A stretch of 64,000 nucleotides of DNA from Bradyrhizobium aeschynomenes (GCF_013178945.1 NZ_JABFDM010000009.1:124001-188000), one strand, 5' to 3'. Positions 34,512-42,975 are shown, counted from the first letter of the stretch. A program made the numbers and translations. The notes: generated by a model not told the origin, from the sequence alone.

Positions 34512-35132
34512 ATGATCCGCGCCACGCGCGTGCTCGGGCAGCATCGTTGGAAAGAGGCCGCCGCCGATTCCGTCCTGCTCGATTTCGACGACCGGCATCG
34601 CCGGCGGCTCGTGATGACCGGCACGCGCGGGCTCGAATTCCTGCTCGACCTCGAACACGCCACCGCCTTGCGCGGGGGCGATGCCCTGGTGCTGGAGGAC
34701 GGCCGGCTGATCGAGGTCGTCGCGGCCGCCGAGCCGCTGCTCGAAATCCGCGCCAGCGATCCGCACCACCTGGTGCGACTCGCCTGGCATCTCGGCAACC
34801 GGCATCTGCCGACCCAGATCATGGCCAAGGGCCTGCGCATTCGCCGCGACCATGTGATCGAGGCGATGGTGAAGGGCCTCGGTGCCCGCGTCATCGAGAT
34901 CGAGGCGCCGTTCGATCCGGAAGGCGGCGCCTATGCCGAACCCAGCCATGTACATGGCCATGATGATCATGACCACCACGGCCATCACGACCACGGTCAC
35001 GATCATCATCATGGTCACGGCAGCCACGATCATGCCCATGACCACGCGCATGACGATCATCATGTACATGACGAGCACTGCGGCCACGACCAACATCATC
35101 ATGGCCATTCCCATGCTCATGACCACAAGTGA
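34512..35132 (+). CDS. ureE: Urease nickel metallochaperone UreE with long His-rich tail
   Basis: A 206-residue protein. The N-terminal domain (about 1-70) and the C-terminal metal-binding domain (about 75-140; LRIRRDHVIEAMVKGLGARV) are typical UreE. The last 64 residues contain 31 histidines interleaved with Asp and Gly, plus one Cys, a nickel storage or buffering tail that is far longer than in many UreE proteins. Its 3' end overlaps the ureF start region. Confidence 0.93.
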   Translation: MIRATRVLGQHRWKEAAADSVLLDFDDRHRRRLVMTGTRGLEFLLDLEHATALRGGDALVLEDGRLIEVVAAAEPLLEIRASDPHHLVRLAWHLGNRHLPTQIMAKGLRIRRDHVIEAMVKGLGARVIEIEAPFDPEGGAYAEPSHVHGHDDHDHHGHHDHGHDHHHGHGSHDHAHDHAHDDHHVHDEHCGHDQHHHGHSHAHDHK

Positions 35133-35841
35133 GCGGACGCGCTCCTTGGAAGCAATGACCGAGCTCGATTCAGCCGGGCTCTACCGCGTGCTCACGTGGT
35201 TGTCTCCGGCTTTTCCGGTCGGCGGCTTCTCCTACTCCGGAGGCATCGAATGGGCCGTCGAAGCCGGCGACATCAGCGATGCCGCCTCGCTTCGCGGCTG
35301 GCTCTCGGTGATGCTTACGGACGGCTCCGGCTTCTGCGATGCCGTGTTCCTCGCTCATGTCCATCGGGCGGTCGAGCTCGGCGACATGGAGGCGCTCCGC
35401 CGGACGGCTGAGCTCGCCGCGGCCTTCGTGCCATCGCGCGAGCGCCAGCTGGAGACAACGGCGCAGGGGCGGGCCTTCATCGAAATCGTGCGTTCAGCCT
35501 GGAACTGCGACGGTCTCGACCAGACCGTGGCGCAATGTGAGACGGTCGTTTATCCCGTTGCGGTGGGACTGGTCGGTGCGGCGCATGGCGTGTCGCTGGT
35601 GCCGTTGCTGCACGGTTTTCTGCACGCCTTGACCTCGAACTGGATTTCCGCGGGCAGCCGCCTCGTTCCATTGGGGCAGACCGACAGCCAGCGTGTGCTC
35701 GGGGCGCTGGAGCCGATTGTCGCGGCGACCGCCGAACGCGCTCTGCGCGCGTCACTCGACGAGATCGGCAGCTCCACGTTCCGCGCCGATCTCGCCAGCC
35801 TTCGTCACGAAACGCAATATACGAGGCTGTTTCGGTCGTGA
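35119..35841 (+). CDS. ureF: Urease accessory protein UreF
   Basis: About 240 residues, all-helical, part of the UreD-UreF-UreG complex. Conserved: WLSPAFPVGGFSYSGGIEWAVE, a block ending RQLETTAQGRAF, and VGLVGAAHGV. ATG 35119 overlaps ureE by 14 bp; ATG 35155 (MTELDSAGLYR) is an alternative and lies closer to the conserved part. The reading frame runs on upstream inside the ureE His tail, which is not coding. Confidence 0.92.
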   Translation: MTTSERTRSLEAMTELDSAGLYRVLTWLSPAFPVGGFSYSGGIEWAVEAGDISDAASLRGWLSVMLTDGSGFCDAVFLAHVHRAVELGDMEALRRTAELAAAFVPSRERQLETTAQGRAFIEIVRSAWNCDGLDQTVAQCETVVYPVAVGLVGAAHGVSLVPLLHGFLHALTSNWISAGSRLVPLGQTDSQRVLGALEPIVAATAERALRASLDEIGSSTFRADLASLRHETQYTRLFRS

Positions 35842-35985
35842 CGAAGCAGAGCATCGTTCGCTGCAAATTCGGGCCGAGTCCTGTGAATCGCGGCGGTTCC
35901 GCAAATCCGTCACCACGGCCGCACAGCGGCTGGTTCGGCAATCATGGCTGCGCGCCGTTGCGCGTACGACAGAAGGATCTATGAC

Positions 35986-36609
35986 ATGGCATCGTCTCAC
36001 GGTCCGCTTCGCGTCGGCGTCGGTGGTCCGGTCGGCTCGGGCAAGACCGCGCTGATGGACCTTCTGTGCAAGTCGATGCGCGAGCGATACGACATCGCCG
36101 CGATCACCAATGACATCTACACCAAGTGGGATGCGGAATATCTCGTCCGCTCCGGTTCGCTGACCCCGGATCGCATCGCCGGTGTCGAGACGGGCGGCTG
36201 TCCGCACACCGCGATCCGCGAGGATGCATCGATGAACCTCGCGGCCGTGGCCGACATGCGCGCGAAGTTTCCCGGGCTCGATCTGGTGCTCATCGAATCA
36301 GGCGGAGACAATCTCGCCGCAACCTTCTCGCCGGAACTGGCGGACATTACGATCTATGTGATCGACGTGGCGGCCGGCGACAAGATCCCTTCGAAGGGCG
36401 GTCCAGGCATTACCCGCTCCGACCTGCTGGTGATCAACAAGATCGACCTCGCGCCCCATGTCGGCGCTTCTCTCGAGAAGATGGAGACCGATGCCAAGCG
36501 CATGCGCGGCGAGCGCCCTTTCGTGATGACCAACCTCAAGAAGAGCCAGGGACTCGACAGGATCATCGGCTTCATCGAGGCGAAGGGGGGACTGACGCCG
36601 TCAGCCTGA
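35986..36609 (+). CDS. ureG: Urease accessory GTPase UreG
   Basis: A 207-residue SIMIBI GTPase that couples GTP hydrolysis to nickel delivery. The P-loop is GVGGPVGSGKTALM, the nickel-binding CPH motif is in GGCPHTAIRED, with ESGGDNL and the NKID guanine motif. ATG 35986 follows AAGGA by 8 bp. It closes the urea module. Confidence 0.96.
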   Translation: MASSHGPLRVGVGGPVGSGKTALMDLLCKSMRERYDIAAITNDIYTKWDAEYLVRSGSLTPDRIAGVETGGCPHTAIREDASMNLAAVADMRAKFPGLDLVLIESGGDNLAATFSPELADITIYVIDVAAGDKIPSKGGPGITRSDLLVINKIDLAPHVGASLEKMETDAKRMRGERPFVMTNLKKSQGLDRIIGFIEAKGGLTPSA

Positions 36610-37052
36610 GCGAATGATCCGCGCAGGACCGTCCATCGTTGCCAAAGGAACGTCGCAGAGTTTGTTGCAAAACGTTGTAATATGTTTTCCGAGCTCTCAT
36701 CGCGGAAACGGATCGCACGCCCAAGGCTTTGACTTAGGCACGGCTTTTGAATTGACCTCGGCGAGGAGAACTCGCGAATAAGGGCGGCGAAGGCCGACAC
36801 CGAAGCGCCGGTGTAGTAGACGCAAAAAAGCCTCAACAAGCCGGAACAACTTGGGCTCCCGGATGTTGCCTCGACCCGGGGTGCGCCTTGCCAAGGGTGC
36901 ATGAACGGCTCATGGATGGCCGGTATCCTGGGATTTCCGCCGAGATCCGATCACTTTCGCTCGCCCCGAAGGCGCGCGTTACTTGAGTAGCAGGCCCGGT
37001 TATTGGATGACTCGTTTCCTCCTTCGCCAACCCTTGACCTTAGAGTGAACGA
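36610..37052. other. Intergenic region before the GSR sensor
   Basis: About 440 bp with no supported gene. A weak EcfG-type promoter candidate GGAAC-N17-GTT is at 36843-36867, about 185 bp upstream of the sensor gene. No terminator was recognised after ureG. Confidence 0.4.
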
Positions 37053-38708
37053 GTGCTGCGGCTGGGTGTCATCATCGGTGTGATTGCGCTGCTCGGGTCG
37101 GCGTTGTCCGGTTTGGCTGCGTATCGCGTTCACGACCAGGAACTGGCGCTCGACCGCATCGCTCTGGCGCGTGCCATCGACGTCCATGCCAGCCTGGTCC
37201 AGGACCGCCTGACCGAGCGCGAGCTGCTGGCCCGGGTGGCCTCGGGCCTGTTCAGGGCGCCGTCCGTGATCAAGGCCAACATGCTGGAGCCGCTGCGCTC
37301 GTCGATCTACGCCTTCAAGACCGATTTCGTGGTCGCGTCCTGGATCGCGCGGCTGCGCCCGGACGAGCTTACCGTCGCAGAAGCGGAGCTGCGTCAGGCC
37401 GGATTTCCGAACCCGACCATCCGCAATTTCGACGATACCCCGCTCGGCCCCAACGTCGATCGCCCGATCGACGTGCTGATGGATCTCGAGCCACGCAATT
37501 CCGAGACCTCGAAGCTTCCCGGCATGGCACTCGACCGGCAGCCCATCGTCGGGCCGATGCTGGCGCGGGCGATGGCGGAGGGCAAGCCGGTGGCCTCCGA
37601 CCCCACACCGCTGTTGCGCCCCGATGGTCCCGTCGGGATCGTCCTGGCGGCTCCGGTGGTCCCGCAGGGGGCGACCGCCCCGGCGGGCTTCGTGACCTTT
37701 TCCTACGAGATCGGGCCGCTGCTCCTGACCAATGACGACCTGTCCTTGTTCTCGGTCGCGTTGAAGGACCCGCGCAATGCCTCGGACGAGCTGGTCGCGA
37801 ACGATCAGGGGGCGGTCAGCAGCCGGACCCGCGGACCGGACGATCCGGTGCCGTCGTCGACGCGCACCGTGACCTTCGGCAATCACGACTGGTCGCTGGT
37901 TTACTACGCCAAAAGCAACTCCGTGCGCCGGGCCCAGCAGACGGCAGCCATCGTCGGTGTGATCGGGCTCGCACTGACCGGCATCATCTGCGGCCTGTTC
38001 GGCTATGTCGCCTACAACAATCTGCGGCTCAGCCGTGAAATTCAGGTGCGGATCGGCTTCGAACGGCGGTTGACGGCGGTCATCGACGAGCTGAATCACC
38101 GGGTCAAGAACATCCTGGCGGTGATCCAGTCGATCGTGACCCGCACGCTGCGTCATGGCAGCGACATCGACGTGGCCCGCGAGCTTCTGATCGGTCGCAT
38201 CCATGCGATGTCGAACGTGGTCACCTTGCTGAGCGAGAGCCAATGGCAGGGCGTCCAGCTGCGCGGCCTGTTCGAAGCCCGGGCCATTCCGCATGCCGAG
38301 CGGATCGCGGTCACCGGACCCGACATCACCGTCAGCGCGCGCGCCGCGCAGAGCCTGTCGCTGCTGTTCTTCGAACTCGCCTCGCATTCCGACGAGGGAC
38401 TTTCACTGGTCGGCAAGCACCCGCATATCACCGCGAAGTGGGAGGTGACGGGCGAGGAGCCGAATGCCGTGTTCCATTTCCGCTGGGAGGAGTGCAACAC
38501 CAGCGAGGCAACGCGGCGGCCGGACAGTGATTTCGGCCTGATCCTGCTCGATCGGGTTGCGCCCGAGGCGCTCGGCGGCACGTCGAAGCGGTTCTTCACC
38601 GAGGCGAGCTACGTCTACGAGCTGACTGCGCCGATGCACACGGTGATCGACATGACCGAGCGCGATCGCACCGAGCAGTTTTCCGCGCCGGTGCATCCCC
38701 CGCGTTGA
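37053..38708 (+). CDS. CHASE-domain HWE-type sensor with degenerate ATP-binding domain (PhyK/PhyP-like)
   Basis: A 551-residue inner-membrane sensor. Membrane segments lie at about 4-24 and 298-320, enclosing a periplasmic CHASE-like domain (DRLTERELLARVASGLF, the block ending DLEPRN, and IVGPMLARAMAEGKPVAS). The cytoplasmic part has an intact HWE/HisKA_2 phosphoacceptor box with His349 in DELNHRVKNILAVIQSI. The following ATPase domain is shortened: the N-box expected as ELATNAxKYGAL reads ELASHSDEG (441-449), losing the Mg-ATP Asn, although RWEE and DFGLILL survive. It is next to ecfG-nepR-phyR, so it most likely controls PhyR phosphorylation, perhaps as a phosphatase. Start GTG 37053. Confidence 0.78.
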   Translation: MLRLGVIIGVIALLGSALSGLAAYRVHDQELALDRIALARAIDVHASLVQDRLTERELLARVASGLFRAPSVIKANMLEPLRSSIYAFKTDFVVASWIARLRPDELTVAEAELRQAGFPNPTIRNFDDTPLGPNVDRPIDVLMDLEPRNSETSKLPGMALDRQPIVGPMLARAMAEGKPVASDPTPLLRPDGPVGIVLAAPVVPQGATAPAGFVTFSYEIGPLLLTNDDLSLFSVALKDPRNASDELVANDQGAVSSRTRGPDDPVPSSTRTVTFGNHDWSLVYYAKSNSVRRAQQTAAIVGVIGLALTGIICGLFGYVAYNNLRLSREIQVRIGFERRLTAVIDELNHRVKNILAVIQSIVTRTLRHGSDIDVARELLIGRIHAMSNVVTLLSESQWQGVQLRGLFEARAIPHAERIAVTGPDITVSARAAQSLSLLFFELASHSDEGLSLVGKHPHITAKWEVTGEEPNAVFHFRWEECNTSEATRRPDSDFGLILLDRVAPEALGGTSKRFFTEASYVYELTAPMHTVIDMTERDRTEQFSAPVHPPR

Positions 38709-38761
38709 TCGCCGCCGTGCCTTTCAGGCGGAGCAGGAGACCAAATTCGCGAAACGACGAA

Positions 38762-38792
38762 AGAGGCGGCCCCGTTCGAGAGCCGCCTCTTC
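38762..38792. terminator. Bidirectional terminator
   Basis: AAGAGGCGGC and GCCGCCTCTT form a 10-bp stem with an 11-base loop between the convergent sensor gene and ecfG. Only short T-runs flank it. Confidence 0.7.
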
Positions 38793-38819
38793 GTGTTCTG
38801 CTCAACACTGCGTCGGCGA

Positions 38820-39368
38820 TCAGCCGCCGCTGCCGCCGATCACGGCCCGCACGGTCTCGTCGGGGCCGAAATCCTCGGCGCCTTCGACATAGAGCAGGGC
38901 CGCAAGCTTCGAGCGCGCGCGGTTCACGCGGCTCTTGATCGTACCGACGGCGCAGCCGCAGATCGCTGCCGCATCCTCGTAGGAGAAGCCGGAAGCCCCG
39001 ACCAGGATCAGCGCTTCGCGTTGGTCCTGAGGCAGCTTTTCCAGTGCTGCGCGAAACTCCTCGAACTCGAGGTGAGCGCCCTGTGAGGGATGCGTCTTGA
39101 GCGTCTTGGCATAGTTGCCCTCGGCATCTTCAACTTCGCGCCGCCGTTTTCGGTAGTCGGAACGGAACAGGTTGCGCAAAATCGTAAACAACCACGCGGG
39201 CAGATTCGAACCCGGTTGAAACGAGTCGATGTTGGCCAGCGCCCGGAGCAGGGTTTCCTGCACCAGGTCGTCGGCGCGATCGCTATTACCGCTCAAGGAA
39301 ATCGCGAATGCACGGAGGCTTGGGACGGCCGCAAGGATATCGTCCCGCAAAGAATCAGTGAGAGGCAT
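38820..39368 (-). CDS. ecfG: General stress response ECF sigma factor EcfG
   Basis: A 182-residue two-domain ECF sigma factor. Region 2 (about 10-75) includes SGNSDRADDLVQETLLRALANI and PAWLFTILRNLF; region 4 (about 105-165) includes LPQDQREALILVGASGFSYEDAA and VGTIKSRVNRAR. It directs RNA polymerase to GGAAC-N16/17-CGTT promoters. Its ATG follows the nepR stop without a gap (TGAATG), so the sigma factor and its anti-sigma factor are translationally coupled. Confidence 0.93.
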   Translation of the reverse strand: MPLTDSLRDDILAAVPSLRAFAISLSGNSDRADDLVQETLLRALANIDSFQPGSNLPAWLFTILRNLFRSDYRKRRREVEDAEGNYAKTLKTHPSQGAHLEFEEFRAALEKLPQDQREALILVGASGFSYEDAAAICGCAVGTIKSRVNRARSKLAALLYVEGAEDFGPDETVRAVIGGSGG

Positions 39369-39605
39369 TCACTCCCTCCCGTCGTTCTGGTCGGTGGATC
39401 CCCCGCCGTTCTCTACGTGGGACTGTGCTGCCGGACCATCAAGCTTGCGGATCAGATCCGTGAAGCGGTCCGGAACCCCCTGACGAACGACATCGTCGTA
39501 CATCGCGCGGAGTTGATGACCGATCCTGGATTGAATCTCCGCGTTGAGTCCGCCGGGCTTGCGCGGTGCCGCATTCTTGCTGGCTTGAGACTTTACATCT
39601 TTCAT
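39369..39605 (-). CDS. nepR: Anti-sigma factor NepR
   Basis: About 78 residues. The conserved NepR helices are IQSRIGHQLRAMYDDVV and QGVPDRFTDLIRKLD, flanked by variable hydrophilic ends. NepR holds EcfG inactive until phosphorylated PhyR binds NepR by sigma mimicry. ATG 39605 has GGA 7 bp upstream; the frame extends to a TTG at 39650, which lacks a good ribosome site. Confidence 0.93.
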   Translation of the reverse strand: MKDVKSQASKNAAPRKPGGLNAEIQSRIGHQLRAMYDDVVRQGVPDRFTDLIRKLDGPAAQSHVENGGGSTDQNDGRE

Positions 39606-39688
39606 GACCTTTTCCACGTTTCCCCGAGAGTTAAGTCCCTGAAGCTTCAAGAATTATCCTCGCCATCGAGGGGGTCTGATCGGGAACT

Positions 39689-39713
39689 AATGCAACCGGG
39701 CGTTAAAAGTTCC
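39689..39713 (-). promoter_or_regulatory. EcfG-type promoter of nepR-ecfG (weak -10)
   Basis: GGAAC (39713-39709 on the minus strand), 16 bp, then CATT; the -10 differs from CGTT at one base. It lies about 85 bp upstream of nepR and would give positive autoregulation. Confidence 0.5.
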
Positions 39714-39723
39714 ACGCGTTTGG

Positions 39724-39748
39724 GGAACTTTTGTTCGTTTCAGGCGTA
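39724..39748 (+). promoter_or_regulatory. EcfG-type promoter of phyR
   Basis: GGAAC, 16 bp, CGTA; the -10 differs from CGTT at one base. It is 55 bp upstream of phyR and back to back with the nepR promoter, with 10 bp between the two -35 elements. Confidence 0.6.
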
Positions 39749-39802
39749 ATCAGCTCATCACGGAACCCGGGCGGGAAGCCCAGAATACCGAATGGAGTGG
39801 GG

Positions 39803-40606
39803 ATGAGCCGATCACAGCTAGTTGCTGAACATTTGCCGCTGTTGCGCCGGTATGCGCGTGCCCTCACGGGCAGTCAGGGTTCAGGAGACGCTTACGTCGG
39901 CGCGATGCTGGAGGCTCTGATCCAGGATCCGGCCTTGCTGGACGAGCGTTACGGTCCCCGCGCAGGCCTGTTCCGGCTGTTTACCCAGATCTGGAACTCG
40001 GTCGCACTCAACGACGACGCCGAAGTGGCGACGTTGCCAATGCCACCCGAGCGCCGGCTATCCAATATCACTCCACTCCCCCGCCAGGCGTTCCTGCTGC
40101 TCTCCCTGGAGGGGTTTCCGGAAGAGGAGGTGTCGTTCATTCTCGACATCGACGTCGCCGAGACCCGCCGGCTGGCCGACGCCGCCGGCCGGGAGCTGGC
40201 AGCTGAGATCGCGACCGACGTGCTCATCATCGAGGATGAGACATTCATCGCAATGGACCTTGAAAGCCTGGTGAAGAATCTCGGTCACAACGTGATCGGC
40301 GTCGCACGCACCCATTCGGATGCGGTCGCGCTGGCGAAGAATAAGAAGCCCGGTCTCATCCTCGCCGACATCCAGCTCGCCGACGGCTCGTCCGGCCTCG
40401 ATGCCGTCAACGAGCTCCTGCGAACGTTCGAGGTTCCCGTCGTCTTCATCACCGCCTACCCCGAGCGGTTCCTCACCGGTGAGCGGCCGGAGCCGGCGTT
40501 CCTGATCTCGAAGCCGTTCCAGCCTGCCATGGTCTCGGCTGTTGCCAGCCAGGCGCTGTTCTTCCAGCGCAACTCGCGCAACAGGATGCCGAAGCCGGCG
40601 GCCTAA
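39803..40606 (+). CDS. phyR: Stress response regulator PhyR (sigma-like and receiver domains)
   Basis: A 267-residue anti-anti-sigma factor. Residues 1-130 imitate an ECF sigma factor (LPLLRRYARALTGSQ, PPERRLSNITPLPRQAFLLLSLEGF, ILDIDVAETRRLADAA) and residues 138-255 form a receiver domain with the phosphoacceptor Asp189 in ILADIQLADG, an acidic pair in IIEDE, and the Lys in ISKPF. Phosphorylation frees the sigma-like part to bind NepR. It is divergent from nepR-ecfG. ATG 39803 follows a GGAG-like site. Confidence 0.95.
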   Translation: MSRSQLVAEHLPLLRRYARALTGSQGSGDAYVGAMLEALIQDPALLDERYGPRAGLFRLFTQIWNSVALNDDAEVATLPMPPERRLSNITPLPRQAFLLLSLEGFPEEEVSFILDIDVAETRRLADAAGRELAAEIATDVLIIEDETFIAMDLESLVKNLGHNVIGVARTHSDAVALAKNKKPGLILADIQLADGSSGLDAVNELLRTFEVPVVFITAYPERFLTGERPEPAFLISKPFQPAMVSAVASQALFFQRNSRNRMPKPAA

Positions 40607-40646
40607 TCGTTGCAGCCCGATAGCGGATTTGAGGCTAGACTATCTT

Positions 40647-40675
40647 CGGCGCGCTTTTCGGAGCGCGCCGTTTTT
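40647..40675 (+). terminator. Rho-independent terminator of phyR
   Basis: CGGCGCGCT and AGCGCGCCG form a 9-bp stem with a 6-base loop followed directly by TTTTTGTT, 41 bp after the phyR stop. Confidence 0.88.
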
Positions 40676-40703
40676 GTTGCGACGCATTGCCGTAAGAGGT
40701 CGA

Positions 40704-41141
40704 TCAGCATCCTCGGCAAACGCCCTTCAATCTCGCCCTCAGTGCGGCGTCGTCTGGTCCGATGTCCTCGATGAGGTTCGACTTCGGTCTTGGCGGGAAG
40801 ACGATGGGTACGCGCAGCGTCAAGGTGTCTTCGCCCACATCGGGTGGTGGGGGAGGAAATGGCTGAGCCCGTTCGACGATCGCCAGCGCCTCCTTGTCGA
40901 GGGCCGGGTCACCAGCGCTTTCGGCAAGCGCTGCAGAGAGCAGATGTCCGGAGCGGTCGATGTGGAAGACGACTCTCGCGGTCCCGCCCTGGCCCGTGGC
41001 CTGAGGCGGATAGCGCCGCTGCGCCGTCAGCTTGACGCTGAGGCTCTTGATCCAGACGTCCTTGGTGCCCTCTGCCGCAGCGATCCCGGGTACGATCATC
41101 GCAATTGCCAGCGCTGTGCCGGCTCCCCGCAACATGCTCAT
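40704..41141 (-). CDS. TonB C-terminal domain protein, secreted
   Basis: A 145-residue protein with a signal peptide (GAGTALAIAMIVPGIAAAEG) and a TonB C-terminal domain (about 30-120: RRYPPQATGQGGTARVVFHIDRSGHLL, shown in parts as RYPPQA, VVFHID and ALAIVERAQPFPPPP). It has no Pro-rich spacer, and the N-terminus looks cleavable, so it is unlikely to be a classic energy transducer. The C-terminus has CRGC. Function unknown. Confidence 0.7.
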   Translation of the reverse strand: MSMLRGAGTALAIAMIVPGIAAAEGTKDVWIKSLSVKLTAQRRYPPQATGQGGTARVVFHIDRSGHLLSAALAESAGDPALDKEALAIVERAQPFPPPPPDVGEDTLTLRVPIVFPPRPKSNLIEDIGPDDAALRARLKGVCRGC

Positions 41142-41489
41142 CTATCCCACCCGATACACAAAAGGGTGCGTCAGCGCCCCATGACACGCAGGCAAGCATA
41201 GGACGTCGAACAAGCGGGTTGGAACAGCGGTTTCGGCCGTGCGACCGAAAAGATGCGGGGCACCGCCGGCATCACCACGGCGGTGCCCCGCGTCGCCGGT
41301 CAATGGGGCAGGGGGAATAACCGGCTGCCTTGATGACGCACGACCCCTGAAGTCGTTCCTGGAAGCGCCGAATATTTTCGCCGGTCGGACCTGTTAAGAC
41401 ACGGTTAAGTGATTTGCCCGTCCGAGAACCCACCCCGTGCGACTAACGTTGGAAATGCCGATCGCCTGCAGGCGAGGGGAGCAGAGACA
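41142..41489. other. Intergenic region with a strong hairpin at 41255-41291
   Basis: About 350 bp between divergent genes. GCGGGGCACCGCCG (41255-41268) and its exact complement (41278-41291) form a 14-bp perfect stem with a 9-base loop and no U-tract, so it is not a standard terminator. No EcfG or sigma-54 motif was found. Confidence 0.5.
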
Positions 41490-41930
41490 ATGTCGCAGAC
41501 AGGTAAAGTTGTCATTCTGGGCACACTCGCAGCGTCCGGCTTGCTCGTTGGTGCGATGCAATTTGCCTCGGGGCATGATCTTGCCTCTGGACTTCCTGTG
41601 CAGGCCGCGAGCCAGCCCCAGACGGCGTCGGTCGTGGACAATGTGAACCGGGCGAACAAGACTGATCGGGCTGCTGCACTGGTGGATTCCACCCGCACGC
41701 AAACCGTTTCCATCAAGCTTGCAGCGTTCGCAGATACCTCGTTCCTGCTGCGCTTGCCACTCACCGGCGCGGCGACGCCCGGCCGCCAGGTAGCGCCCCC
41801 GCAGGGATCTCAGATCATCACCACCGAGACCGAAAGACGGGAAGCAAAGCGCCCGGTCGCCTGTGAGCCGTCCGTCTCCGTGCTCACGGAAATCGCCAAG
41901 CGATTGCAGCCGGGCCGCTGCATCACCTGA
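41490..41930 (+). CDS. Secreted protein of unknown function
   Basis: A 146-residue protein starting MSQTGKVVILGTLAASGLLVGAMQF, an N-terminal signal or membrane anchor. The remainder is hydrophilic and includes two cysteines near the end (VACEPSVSVLTEIAKRLQPGRC), which may pair. GGGAG lies 8 bp before ATG 41490. No family recognised; found among stress-response genes. Confidence 0.6.
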   Translation: MSQTGKVVILGTLAASGLLVGAMQFASGHDLASGLPVQAASQPQTASVVDNVNRANKTDRAAALVDSTRTQTVSIKLAAFADTSFLLRLPLTGAATPGRQVAPPQGSQIITTETERREAKRPVACEPSVSVLTEIAKRLQPGRCIT

Positions 41931-42015
41931 AACATGGTCCACCGTCGTCAACTCGGCTGACGACGGCACCACGACGTGATCTTGCACAAGGTGCTTTCCG
42001 GCAACTCACCGCGCG

Positions 42016-42459
42016 TTACTCGGCCGGCTCCGCCTCGTTCGCCATCTGGCTGCGGACCAGGAGGCCAAGCGCCAAGCCTCCCACAGCGAGAAGGGGAACA
42101 AGCCGTTTGACCCCGATCATGCGTACGACCTGCAGGCCGCTGGCGAGCAGCATCGGATCAGCGAGAAGCGACTGAGCCGCAGATCGTGCCGCCTCCGCCG
42201 GCCGCGGCGCATGCTTTGCAACCGTGCGCTTGCGCGCCATGTAGCTGATTGCAGCAATCAACGTCACGACGAAGAAGATCGCCGCTCCCGTCAGGCAGGC
42301 TGCGACGAGGCCGTAGCGTTCGAGCACCGCGACGAACGCCGCCGCGCACAGGAAGCAGGTGGTAATGAACAGTCCGACTGCGGCCGCCAACGCAAGAGAA
42401 GTCAGCCTGACGGTGTGTCCGGTCGATTCCTTGACCTCTGCGATCATGCGATGAAGCAT
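42016..42459 (-). CDS. Holin-X/DUF1469-like membrane protein
   Basis: A 147-residue protein with two adjacent membrane helices (about 20-45 LALAAAVGLFITTCFLCAAAF and 52-75 LVAACLTGAAIFFVVTLIAAI) and a third near the C-terminus (about 118-135). It is preceded by an amphipathic MLHRMIAEVKEST segment. It matches the layout of the phage-holin-superfamily/DUF1469 proteins that commonly accompany DUF883 proteins in stress regulons. It lies 104 bp after the DUF883 gene on the same strand, with a hairpin between. Confidence 0.68.
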   Translation of the reverse strand: MLHRMIAEVKESTGHTVRLTSLALAAAVGLFITTCFLCAAAFVAVLERYGLVAACLTGAAIFFVVTLIAAISYMARKRTVAKHAPRPAEAARSAAQSLLADPMLLASGLQVVRMIGVKRLVPLLAVGGLALGLLVRSQMANEAEPAE

Positions 42460-42501
42460 GTGACTTCTCCCTCGTCTCTCGATGGCTGGCCGATAAACTC
42501 G

Positions 42502-42527
42502 AATCGGCGCCGCGAGCGGCGCCGATT
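42502..42527 (-). repeat. Hairpin between DUF883 and holin-like genes
   Basis: AATCGGCGCCG and CGGCGCCGATT form a perfect 11-bp stem with a CGAG-type 4-base loop. There is no U-run, so it is more likely an mRNA-processing or stability element than a terminator. Confidence 0.6.
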
Positions 42528-42563
42528 GATTCGTTCGGAGGTGGCGTCGCGGGGTTGCGCAGC

Positions 42564-42935
42564 CTAGCGTTTCCAGGTCACGCCGATCAGGAAGCCGAGA
42601 CCGAGCGCAAGTCCGACGGTCGCGAGCGGCCGTTGTGAGATCACGTCCTCCAGCCGCTCTTCGAGAGAGTTTGCCGCATCCTGGGCCGCGCCCAGCATGG
42701 CGCCGCCGCGCTCGGACATGTCGTCGAACGTCTGGTCCATGTTCTCGCGCGCCTGGCGATAGCCGCTGCGGGCCTGCTTGCCGGCCTGACCCGCGAAGGC
42801 GTTGAGGGCGTCGGTGATCTGTTCGGTGAGGGCTGCGATATCGTTCTTCACGGCGTGGACATCCTTCTGCAGGCGTTCATAGTTCGCTTTGTCGGCGAGA
42901 TCTTTCAACGCGGTCTCACCATTGGTCGATGGCAT
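42564..42935 (-). CDS. DUF883 family (ElaB/YqjD-like) membrane-anchored protein
   Basis: A 123-residue protein. A long coiled, Ala/Gln/Asp-rich helix (about 10-100; HAVKNDIAALTEQITDALNAF) is followed by one C-terminal membrane helix ending GLALGLGFLIGVTWKR. ElaB/YqjD relatives are inner-membrane, stationary-phase proteins that can bind ribosomes. ATG 42935 has GGAG 6 bp upstream. A perfect EcfG-type promoter lies 41 bp upstream, so it is a probable GSR target. Confidence 0.82.
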   Translation of the reverse strand: MPSTNGETALKDLADKANYERLQKDVHAVKNDIAALTEQITDALNAFAGQAGKQARSGYRQARENMDQTFDDMSERGGAMLGAAQDAANSLEERLEDVISQRPLATVGLALGLGFLIGVTWKR

Positions 42936-42975
42936 GGGAGGCTCCCGGAGCAAGCTGGTGTGCGGACTTTCGGCA

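Noticed and set aside
39683..39704. GGAAC followed by CGTT on the plus strand upstream of phyR.
   Set aside because: The spacing is only 13 bp, too short for an EcfG promoter (16-17 bp).
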